From Gammaproteobacteria bacterium (GTDB lineage Bacteria > Pseudomonadota > Gammaproteobacteria > Xanthomonadales > SZUA-36): a DNA stretch of 64,000 nucleotides. Position 1 is the first letter of the stretch. Every line of letters starts with the position of its first letter. The stretch covers positions 42,664 through 106,663 of the forward strand of contig JAUIJU010000006.1 in the NCBI GenBank assembly GCA_030431095.1. Direction: 5' to 3'. Shown here piece after piece: positions 56,191-64,000 of this stretch. Made by a program: the position numbers and the translations under genes. Under the pieces are notes generated by a model that saw only the letters and a program-made list of their open reading frames with translations, ran no database searches and was not told the DNA's origin.

Positions 56191-58106
56191 CGCAGCACCA
56201 GCAGGGTCAGGTCATCGGCCTGCTCGGCCCCGGCGGCGTAGCGCTCCACCGCTTCGTAGATGCACGCCAGCAGACCGGCGGCGTTCGGCGGGTGGGGTTG
56301 CGCCAGCGCGGCGACCAGGCGTTTTTCGCCGAACAGCACGCCGTCCGGGTCACGGGCCTCGGTCACGCCGTCGGTGAACGTCACCAGGGCTTCGCCGTCG
56401 CGCAGCAGCAGCTCGTGCGCCGGAAACTCGGCATCGGGGTCCAGGCCGACCGGCGGGCCGTTCTCCATGGCAATCTGCCTGACCTTGCCGTCCGCCGCCA
56501 CGCGCAGCGGCGCATCATGCCCGGCGCTGGCCAGCCGCAGGCGGCCATCGTCCAGGTGCAGCATGCCGGCCAGCAGCGTCACGAACATGCACAGTTCGTT
56601 TTCCTCGCACAGGGCGCGGTTGACCTCGGCCAGCAGTTCTTCCGGGTGGTTGCCGTGCGCCGCCACGCCCTTGAGCATGGCATTGGCCCGGGTCATGAAC
56701 AGCGCCGCTGGAACGCCTTTGTCCGAGACGTCGCCGATGACGAAGAACAGGCGATTGCCGGCCAGGCGGGTGTAGTTGTACAGGTCGCCGCCCACGGCGC
56801 GTGCGGAGCGCACGGTGGCGGCCAGGTCCACGCCCAATTCCTCGGCCGGCGGCTGCTCCCGCGGCAGCAGGGCATGCTGCAACAGGCGCGCGGTGGTCAG
56901 TTCCGCGTCCATGCGCTCGCGCGCCGCGGTGGCGCGTGTCAGGTCCTCGATGTAGTGCTGCAGGTGTTCCTGCATCAGGTGGAAAGAACGGGACAAGCGG
57001 CCGATTTCGTCCGCACGTTCCTGGCCCGGGGTGTCGCCGTGGAACTCGCCGCGGGCGATGGCGCGGGTGCGGTCCGCCAGTTCACCCAACGGCCTGAGGC
57101 TGCGCAGCGACACGAACGCCAGGGTCGAGGCCAGCAGGATCAGCAGGCCGATGGCGAACAGCAGCCGGAACCGGGTCGCGGCCTGGATGTCGGCCAGGAA
57201 ATCCTGGTCGGAGAAGTACACCCCGACGCCCCAGCCGGCTTCCTTCAGGGGCAGAACAAGCAGTCTGCCGGGCCGCTGCGGGTCACCGCCGGCCAGGCCT
57301 TCGTGCATGCCGTCGTCGGGCCGCAGCCAGCGCTCCTCGCCACGGGCGATGGTCGCCGTCACTTCGCGCAGGATGGGCAGGTTCTGTTCGCGGGCCAGGT
57401 CGTCGAGGCGTCGTTCCAGCAGCCAGTCGTCCTCGGGGTGCGCCACCAGGCGGCCGTCCGCGTCGAACACCAGGACCGCGCCGGGCCGCCCCAGCAGACT
57501 GGAGCCGGCGATCTCGGTCAGGAAGCCCAGTTCGAGATCGGCGGTGAGCACGGCTTGCCGGCCTTCGACGGTCAGCGGCACGGAATAGGTCACCATGCGC
57601 ACCTCGCCGCCGCCTTCATCGTAATAGGGCGTGCTCCAGGTGGGCTGACCCAGCTCAAGGGGTTCGGTGAACCAGGGCCATTCCCAGTAGCGGTAATCGT
57701 CGCCCGCCAGGCTGGTGACCTCCAGGCCGTCGCCCTCGCGGTGCACGTAGGGTGCCATCTGCCCTGCGCCATCCGGTTCCGGCGCCAGCGCCAGGGTGCT
57801 GCCGTACAGCAGGGGAAAGCCCTCGATCGATTCACTCAGCAGCGAAACGGCGCCCGCCTCGTTCAGCGACGGCAGCCGCGAAAGGGGAATGGCCATGGAT
57901 TCGACGCTGGCCTTGGTGCTGCGCAAAACGCCCTGCAATTCCTCCTTGACCGTGGCGCCGAGGTTGGCCGCGGCAGCCTCGCCGGTGCGGATCATGGTGC
58001 CGGCGGCGGTGCGTGTTTCGATCCAGGTGGCCAGCAGCAGCAACAGGCTCAGTGGAATGAGCATGGCCACCACCAGGCGTGTGGACAGGCTTTTGAACAG
58101 CTTCAT
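56163..58106 (-). CDS. Sensor with periplasmic Cache-like domain, HAMP and SpoIIE-type PP2C phosphatase
   Basis: Two TM segments; ADRTRAIARGEFHGDTPGQERADEIGRLSRSFHLM HAMP; GGDLYNYTRLAGNRLFFVIGDVSDKGVPAALFM phosphatase motif. Confidence 0.92.
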   Translation of the reverse strand: MKLFKSLSTRLVVAMLIPLSLLLLLATWIETRTAAGTMIRTGEAAAANLGATVKEELQGVLRSTKASVESMAIPLSRLPSLNEAGAVSLLSESIEGFPLLYGSTLALAPEPDGAGQMAPYVHREGDGLEVTSLAGDDYRYWEWPWFTEPLELGQPTWSTPYYDEGGGEVRMVTYSVPLTVEGRQAVLTADLELGFLTEIAGSSLLGRPGAVLVFDADGRLVAHPEDDWLLERRLDDLAREQNLPILREVTATIARGEERWLRPDDGMHEGLAGGDPQRPGRLLVLPLKEAGWGVGVYFSDQDFLADIQAATRFRLLFAIGLLILLASTLAFVSLRSLRPLGELADRTRAIARGEFHGDTPGQERADEIGRLSRSFHLMQEHLQHYIEDLTRATAARERMDAELTTARLLQHALLPREQPPAEELGVDLAATVRSARAVGGDLYNYTRLAGNRLFFVIGDVSDKGVPAALFMTRANAMLKGVAAHGNHPEELLAEVNRALCEENELCMFVTLLAGMLHLDDGRLRLASAGHDAPLRVAADGKVRQIAMENGPPVGLDPDAEFPAHELLLRDGEALVTFTDGVTEARDPDGVLFGEKRLVAALAQPHPPNAAGLLACIYEAVERYAAGAEQADDLTLLVLRWHAPGDAS

Positions 58107-58205
58107 CGTGTTATTCCCCCGCTCCCCGATCACCGGTTCGCGGTGATTCTTTCAATCTAGCACAGGGGGCGGGGCCTGCCCGCGAACGCAGGCCCGGCCC
58201 GGGGC

Positions 58206-60080
58206 TCAGCCCTTGCCGGCCGGCCCGTTTTTCTGTCTTTCGCGGGACATCGCCTCGAGCAGTTCGCGTGGCACCAGGCTGGCGATCACCCAGCCCGGTT
58301 CCGGCTGCAGCTTCTCCTCGTCGGTGACCCAGAGCAGCCGGTTCTCGTCATCCACGGCGAACAGCGGGACGGTGTTGTCACCCATGCGCGCCCGGTAGTC
58401 GTCCAGCGTGTACTGCTCGGTGAGCCGCGTGGATCGAATCTCGCTGCCCTGGCTCAGCAGGCTGGCCAGGCGGGTCCAGGTGCAGCCTTCGCGGAACAGC
58501 AGGTTGAAACGCAGTTGCGGAACCACGTCCTCCTCGTCGGTGGTCTCGTCCAGCGAGCCCGTGCGCACGGTGTAGATGTTGCTCGAATCGAACTGGTGGC
58601 GGAACTGCGAACACACCACGGCGTTGCTCTCGTGGCGTCGGGAGACCGCCAGCAGGGTGTTGTAGGCCGTCATGTCCAGGTAGCGCTCGGTGTACTCGGA
58701 CAGCGGGTTGCCGAAGAATGTCTCCAGGCCCCGCATGCGCGCCCGGTGCAGGCCTGCGCGGTTGGTGTCGACCACCATGACCCTGACGCCGACCTTGTGC
58801 AGCGCTTCGCCGATGGCCAGCGCCACCCGGTTGCAGCTGGTGATCAGCACGCCGTCCTGGTCACGGCTGGACAGGCCCAGGCGTTGCGCCAGCGGCCCGG
58901 CGGTGACGCTCTGGATTACCACCGTGCCGATGATGATCACGAAGGTCAGGGGCACCAGCAGGCTGGCCTGCTCGTTACCGTCGGCGGCCAGGCGCAGCGC
59001 GAACAGCGAAGACACCGCCGCGGCCACGATGCCGCGGGGCGCCACCCAGCTGAGCAGCGCCTTCTCCCGCAGGTTCACGCTGGTGCCGATCCCGGAAACC
59101 CACACCGCGAGGGGACGCGCCACGAACAGCGCCACGCCCAGCAGGATCAGCGCCGGCCCCAGCACGCTCATCAGTTCCTCCACCCTCAGGCGGGCGGCCA
59201 GCAGGATGAACAGCAGGGACAGGAACAACAGGGTCAGGTCCTCCTTGAAAGACACGAGCTCCCGCACGTCCAGGCCCCGGGTGTTGGCCAGCACGATGCC
59301 CACCACGGTCACGGCGATCAGGCCGGATTCCTTGCCCAGCAGGTTGGCGGCGGTGAATACCACCAGCACGGCGGCCAGGGCGAAGTAGTTTTTCAGGAAA
59401 TCGGGCAGCCACTGACGCTTCAGGACCTGTGACAGGGCAAAGCCGCCGGCCAGTCCGATCAGCACGCCGATCAGCACGATCTTGCCGAACTCCATCAGCG
59501 AGGCCGCTTCGCCGCCCCCGCCGTGGATGAACTCGAAGACCAGGACCGCCAGCGCCGCGCCGATCGGGTCGATCAGGATGCCTTCCCAGTGCAGGATGCT
59601 GGCCACCCGCTCGGTGGGGCGAATGCTGCGCAACATGGGCACCACCACCGTGGGACCGGTAACGGAGACCAGGGCGCCGAACAGCAGGGCCAGCGGCCAG
59701 CTGAGGCCGGCGATATAATGCGCCGCCGCGCCCATCACGCCCACCGTCACCAGCACGCCGACGGTGGTCAGGTTGCGGATGATGCGCGTGACGCTGCGGA
59801 TGTCCGACAGGCGCAGGGTCAGCGCGCCCTCGAACAGGATGATCGCCACGCCCAGCGACACCAGGGGGAACAGCAGTTCACCCAGGGCGGCGTCCGGATC
59901 GAGCACGCCCAGGCCGGGACCGAGCGCCAGGCCGGTCAGCAGCAGGAACAGGATGGCGGGCAGGTTGACCCGCCAGGCCAGCCAGTTGCAGAGTGCGCCG
60001 ATGCCGATCAGGGCCGCGGCGAAAAAGGCGTAGAGGGAACTGTTTTCCACGGTAGGGCTTCTGGGGTTATTGACCGCCAT
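58206..60080 (-). CDS. CPA1-type Na+(K+)/H+ antiporter with TrkA-like C-terminus
   Basis: NLPAILFLLLTGLALGPGLGVLDP; VAPRGIVAAAVSSLFALRLA; C-terminal nucleotide-binding region VLITSCNRVALAIGEALHKVGVRVMVVDTNRAG. Confidence 0.9.
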   Translation of the reverse strand: MAVNNPRSPTVENSSLYAFFAAALIGIGALCNWLAWRVNLPAILFLLLTGLALGPGLGVLDPDAALGELLFPLVSLGVAIILFEGALTLRLSDIRSVTRIIRNLTTVGVLVTVGVMGAAAHYIAGLSWPLALLFGALVSVTGPTVVVPMLRSIRPTERVASILHWEGILIDPIGAALAVLVFEFIHGGGGEAASLMEFGKIVLIGVLIGLAGGFALSQVLKRQWLPDFLKNYFALAAVLVVFTAANLLGKESGLIAVTVVGIVLANTRGLDVRELVSFKEDLTLLFLSLLFILLAARLRVEELMSVLGPALILLGVALFVARPLAVWVSGIGTSVNLREKALLSWVAPRGIVAAAVSSLFALRLAADGNEQASLLVPLTFVIIIGTVVIQSVTAGPLAQRLGLSSRDQDGVLITSCNRVALAIGEALHKVGVRVMVVDTNRAGLHRARMRGLETFFGNPLSEYTERYLDMTAYNTLLAVSRRHESNAVVCSQFRHQFDSSNIYTVRTGSLDETTDEEDVVPQLRFNLLFREGCTWTRLASLLSQGSEIRSTRLTEQYTLDDYRARMGDNTVPLFAVDDENRLLWVTDEEKLQPEPGWVIASLVPRELLEAMSRERQKNGPAGKG

Positions 60081-60210
60081 GGTACCCGATTCGCCGGGCG
60101 TCGCGCGGCGCCGCCGGCAGGCGCGACAGCGCCGAAAACGGTACCCTCAGGCCACGGTCGGCGCGCGCATGCCGGCGGCACGGCACATACAGTGAAATGG
60201 AAGCGGGACA

Positions 60211-60693
60211 ATGGACCTGATCAACGAGTTTTCGGTCGACCTTTCGGAGATGGCCTCCAATTTGATCCTGATGGGGGTGGCCTTCGTGCTGGCCCTGCCG
60301 GTGGCGCTGAACCGTGAACTCGAGTCACGCTCCGCCGGCATGCGGACCTTTCCGCTGGTTGCCATCGCGTCCTGCGCGCTGATGCTGATCGGCATCCGGG
60401 TGCTGGACACCACCGGCGCGGAAGCCCGGGTCATCCAGGGCATCATTACCGGCATGGGGTTCATCGGCGGCGGCGCGATTCTCAAGAGCGACATGCGGGT
60501 GCGTGGGCTGGCCACCGCGGCCAGCCTGTGGGCCACGGGCGCGATGGGCATCGCGGTCGCCTGGCAGCGTTTCGAGATCGCCGTCGTGATCTCCCTGTTG
60601 CTGTTCGTGGCGCTGTGGACCGGCACGGAAGCCAAGCGCGTGGTCAATGGCGAGAACGGCGAGAACGGCGATAAAGAGGCCAACGGGGAATGA
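60211..60693 (+). CDS. MgtC/SapB-family membrane protein
   Basis: LALPVALNRELESRSAGMRTFPLVAIASCALMLIG; IQGIITGMGFIGGGAILK; LATAASLWATGAMGIAV. Confidence 0.9.
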   Translation: MDLINEFSVDLSEMASNLILMGVAFVLALPVALNRELESRSAGMRTFPLVAIASCALMLIGIRVLDTTGAEARVIQGIITGMGFIGGGAILKSDMRVRGLATAASLWATGAMGIAVAWQRFEIAVVISLLLFVALWTGTEAKRVVNGENGENGDKEANGE

Positions 60694-61658
60694 AACCGGA
60701 TTTTCTCTGTATCGGGGCGCAGAAAGCGGGCACCGGATTTCTCTACGACTGCCTGCAGACGGTGGACGCCTTCCGGCTGCCGCCGCGCAAGGAACTGCAC
60801 CATTTCGACCGGGGTGACCAGCCCTTTTACGGGAACGTGCTGTTTCTGCGCCGGGTCGCGCGGACGCTGGGTTTCGACAGGCTCGACGACGATGCGGCGC
60901 TGCGGCGGCAGTTTCGCCGCCTGTGGCGCCCCTGGCCTTGGCAGCCGCAGCAACTGCCGTTCGACCGGCCCATTGCGCTGGACTGGCCCAACATCCGCTT
61001 CCTGCGCCGCTACGCCGACTATGTGCTGGGCGAGGCCTCCGACGAACAGTACCTGGGCCTGTTCCAGCCCTACGCGCGCTGGGTGACCGGCGACATGACG
61101 CCCGCCTACTCCGTCCTGGACGAAGACCAGGTGCGGGCTGTCGACCGTCTGTTGCCGGGCGGGCGTTACATCCTGTCGGTGCGCGAACCCGTCGGTCGTC
61201 TCTGGTCCCAGGTCAACATGAACCAGCGCAACCGCTTCCGCAAATTGCACGAACGGGTGCCGGACGAGGACGACCGGGAAGAACTCGAAAGCTACCTTGA
61301 CGATGGCCGGCTCGAGGAGATGCTGGCCGGCGAGGCCTTCGTCGGCCGCTCCTTCCTCACGCGCACCTGGCGGACCTGGGAGGCCGTGGTGGGCAAGCGC
61401 CTGCTGGTGGTGCATTTCGACGACCTGGTGCGGCGCACGGAGGCCGTGCTCGATCGTATCTGCGCGTTCCTGGACGCCGACCCGGCACGGTCGCAGCCGT
61501 TGCCGCAGAACCGCAAGGCCGGCGCGGTCAAGTTGGCCATGTCGCCTGCGCACCGCGCCGCGCTGGAGGCCTTCCTGGGCCCGGAGATCGAGGCATTCCA
61601 CGCCGCGTTCGAGGACCACCCGGACCGGGTGGCGGCACCACCGGCGACCAGGGACTGA
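60690..61658 (+). CDS. Sulfotransferase-family protein
   Basis: FLCIGAQKAGTGFLYDCL PAPS-loop-like motif; ILSVREPVGRLWSQ; ATGA overlap with mgtC-like gene. Confidence 0.85.
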   Translation: MKPDFLCIGAQKAGTGFLYDCLQTVDAFRLPPRKELHHFDRGDQPFYGNVLFLRRVARTLGFDRLDDDAALRRQFRRLWRPWPWQPQQLPFDRPIALDWPNIRFLRRYADYVLGEASDEQYLGLFQPYARWVTGDMTPAYSVLDEDQVRAVDRLLPGGRYILSVREPVGRLWSQVNMNQRNRFRKLHERVPDEDDREELESYLDDGRLEEMLAGEAFVGRSFLTRTWRTWEAVVGKRLLVVHFDDLVRRTEAVLDRICAFLDADPARSQPLPQNRKAGAVKLAMSPAHRAALEAFLGPEIEAFHAAFEDHPDRVAAPPATRD

Positions 61659-61661
61659 ATC

Positions 61662-62069
61662 ATGGCCGAGACCCTGAACATCGACGTCAGCCGCCAGGGC
61701 CTGCGCGACATCACCGGCGAAGTGGCCGCTGCCGTCAGCCGTCAGGCCGATGGCGACGGCGTCTGCCACGTGTTCATCCAGCACACCTCCGCCAGCCTGC
61801 TGGTGCAGGAAAACGCCGATCCCTCGGCGCGCCACGACCTGGAGCAGTGGCTCAACCGGCTGGTGCCCGAAAACGACCCGCTGTACACCCACACCATGGA
61901 AGGACCGGACGACATGCCGGCCCACATCAAGGCGGCGCTGACCGCCTGTTCCCTGTCACTGCCGGTGGAACAAGGGCGCCTGGCCCTGGGAACCTGGCAG
62001 GGGATCTACCTGTGGGAACACCGGCACCACCCGGGTCGCCGCCGCGTGCTGGTGCACGTGTCGCCCTGA
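61662..62069 (+). CDS. yjbQ: YjbQ-family (UPF0047) protein
   Basis: VCHVFIQHTSASLLVQENADPSARHDLEQWLNRLVPE; GTWQGIYLWEHR. Confidence 0.93.
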   Translation: MAETLNIDVSRQGLRDITGEVAAAVSRQADGDGVCHVFIQHTSASLLVQENADPSARHDLEQWLNRLVPENDPLYTHTMEGPDDMPAHIKAALTACSLSLPVEQGRLALGTWQGIYLWEHRHHPGRRRVLVHVSP

Positions 62070-62076
62070 AGGGTAT

Positions 62077-63822
62077 TCAGCCGTACTGGCGCCGCACCAC
62101 GCGTCGCGCCACCAGGGCGGTGACGCCCCACAGCAACGGGCCCACGGCAAGCAGGACGATTTCCGCGGCGCCGGATTCACCCGTGGCGGCCCGGTATGGC
62201 CGGACGTAGGCCCAGGCGAACAGCGCGGCGAAGCCCAGGGAGAAGCCGATCATCGCCAGCGGCGCGCGGGCCGTGGCGCGGGCCCGGCCCGCATGGCGTT
62301 CTTCCGGTGGCACCCGGTGCAGGCGCATACGGTACACACGCTCCGCCCGGCCGGGGTTGCCCCGCCGTGACAGGATCAGCACCGTGGCCAGGCTGACCAG
62401 TCCGCCGAGCAGGATCGGGTCCAGCCAGAACGGCAGTTCCAGCCAACCCAGGGTGGCCAGGCCCTTGGGTCCGACGTTGAACACGAAGCCGGTGATGATG
62501 CCCCAGAATGCGGCGGACTCGGTGATGCGTCGGCTCCACACGCTCATCAGGGCCACCGGTCCCCAGGACGAAGCGAAGATCGTGCCCACGAAGTAGGTCA
62601 GCCAGAACAGGTCGACGGGCGCCCGGAAGGCGATCGCCAGGGTCAGCAGGCCGATGCCCAGCATGGTGAGCCGGCTGATGTTCAGCAGTCGGTGTTCATC
62701 CAACGCCGCGTGCGGAAACAGGTCGTTGCTGACACTGAAACCGACCAGCGAAAGAAAGGTGGACGCCGAGGACAGCGCCGCGGCCATGATGCCGGCCAGC
62801 AGCCCGGCGCCCAGCACCGCCGGCAGCAGCTGTTTCGCCGCGTGGATCATCACCTGGTGCGACGGCTGGATGCCCGAGTCCCACAGGTTGATCACGGTGG
62901 CGCCGAAGTACAGCGTGATTTCCAGGAAGGTCAGGCACACCGCCGCCAGGCAGGCGGCGCGAATGGCCACGTGCTCATCGCGCGCCACCAGGTAACGACT
63001 GGACTGCCAGGGGCTGACCGCGTAGACCATGCCCCAGGCCAGCGCCAGGGTGACGTTCCACAGGGCGAAATGCAGCCCCGAGCCGAATGGCGAGTCCTCG
63101 CCCACGATGCCTTTCCACGACATCATGCCGGCCTTGTCTGTCAGGCGCGCCAGGCCGTCCACGGCTGCCGCCATCCCGCCGGCTTCGCCGACCAGCCAGG
63201 CCAGGGCGAGAAAGGCCATGCCGGTGAACAGCAGGAACATCAGCGTATCGGTGATGATCACGCCGCGGGTCCCGGCGTACAGGGTGAAGCCGGTGTAGGT
63301 GGCCCAGCTGATCACCAGGGCGGCGCCGTAACCCAAGTCCACCACCTGGGTGAGCAAATAGGCCGCGCCCTGGGTCACCGCCAGCAGGTAGCCGCCCAGC
63401 CCCAAAATGATGGTCACGCCGGCCACGCTCTGAACGCGCTGCGAGGCGAAGCGCTTGCCGAAATAGTCCGCCACCGTGATCGCCCGGCTGCGGCGGAGAT
63501 ACCGGCCGAACAGCAGCACGCCCCAGACATAAAAAGTGGAAGCGATCGCCGGCCACAGCAGGTACGGCCCGCCCTGGCCGTCATAGACGAAGCCCGTCTC
63601 GCCCAGGAAGGCATTGGTGCTCATGATGCTGGCCACCAGCGTGCCGACGATCAGCAGCGTGGGCGCGCGCCGGCCTGCCACGAAATAGTCTTCCAGGCGT
63701 CGCACGCGGCGTCCGGCGTAATTGCCCACCAGGACGTAAACGATCAGGCTCAGGGCAATGGCGCCGGCGAAAATGTCCAAGGCTTCGAGGGGCAGGAATC
63801 CGCCGTGAGGGTCAGGCTGCAT
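62077..63822 (-). CDS. Sodium:solute symporter-family transporter
   Basis: Multiple TM helices; RRVRRLEDYFVAGRRAPTLLIVGTLVASIMSTNAFLGETGFVYDGQGG; start placed at MQPDPHGG. Confidence 0.88.
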   Translation of the reverse strand: MQPDPHGGFLPLEALDIFAGAIALSLIVYVLVGNYAGRRVRRLEDYFVAGRRAPTLLIVGTLVASIMSTNAFLGETGFVYDGQGGPYLLWPAIASTFYVWGVLLFGRYLRRSRAITVADYFGKRFASQRVQSVAGVTIILGLGGYLLAVTQGAAYLLTQVVDLGYGAALVISWATYTGFTLYAGTRGVIITDTLMFLLFTGMAFLALAWLVGEAGGMAAAVDGLARLTDKAGMMSWKGIVGEDSPFGSGLHFALWNVTLALAWGMVYAVSPWQSSRYLVARDEHVAIRAACLAAVCLTFLEITLYFGATVINLWDSGIQPSHQVMIHAAKQLLPAVLGAGLLAGIMAAALSSASTFLSLVGFSVSNDLFPHAALDEHRLLNISRLTMLGIGLLTLAIAFRAPVDLFWLTYFVGTIFASSWGPVALMSVWSRRITESAAFWGIITGFVFNVGPKGLATLGWLELPFWLDPILLGGLVSLATVLILSRRGNPGRAERVYRMRLHRVPPEERHAGRARATARAPLAMIGFSLGFAALFAWAYVRPYRAATGESGAAEIVLLAVGPLLWGVTALVARRVVRRQYG

Positions 63823-64000
63823 TCTGCCATAACGGGGGTTGGGGATTGACCTGGCCGGGTTTTTCGCTGTTGTTGGTCGGGAACGGGTGGCGCCCCCTTG
63901 CGGCGGGCCTGTCGTTCGGCCTTCGGCTTCCCTCGCTGCCCTGCGCTTGGTTGGAACGGCTCGCACGGTATGCTTTTCAGGCTCGTGTCAGATCATGGCG

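Noticed and set aside
56184-58160. 658-aa plus-strand ORF antisense to the SpoIIE phosphatase
   Set aside because: Shadow ORF of a well-supported minus-strand gene.
1-64000. Search for CRISPR arrays, IS elements, integrases or prophage genes
   Set aside because: No regularly spaced repeats, transposase or integrase motifs were recognised on either strand; the RHS locus shows no obvious mobile-element boundary despite the nearby tRNA.

Overview
64 kb of high-GC gammaproteobacterial-type chromosome. Most of it is housekeeping: proBA, aspS, yebC-ruvCAB, ybgC-tolQRAB-pal-cpoB, queE-queC, tRNA-Lys, a TonB receptor/beta-propeller phytase pair, a SpoIIE/HATPase/STAS partner-switching operon, and transporters. 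The accessory core (about 21.4-45.6 kb) holds the most unusual content: an anciently duplicated two-gene module. Each copy pairs a membrane-spanning ToxR/CadC-like winged-helix regulator carrying a long C-terminal TPR region (22102-24480 and 33600-35984, minus strand) with a divergently transcribed, Sec-exported RHS/YD-repeat giant of about 3000 aa (24719-33637 and 36227-45400, plus strand). Both giants share this order: cohesin-like domain, VPGLS plus TM sorting-signal-like segment, second signal-peptide-like segment, dockerin-like domain, Ig-like domains, a cadherin-like domain apparently interrupted by an FG-GAP/VCBS-like propeller, PASTA-like, MopE-like DxDGDG motif, BIG2-like, RHS shell, and a C-terminal domain. 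Contrary to classical polymorphic RHS toxins, the C-terminal domain is strongly conserved between the copies, the propeller region is the variable part, and I see no immunity gene after either copy. Also notable: an EncFtn-like encapsulated-ferritin homologue with no encapsulin shell gene in the window, and an orphan protein with three PGxxxAxxxTxAPxxL-like repeats next to the RHS locus. All calls are by eye from translated sequence; no database search was run.
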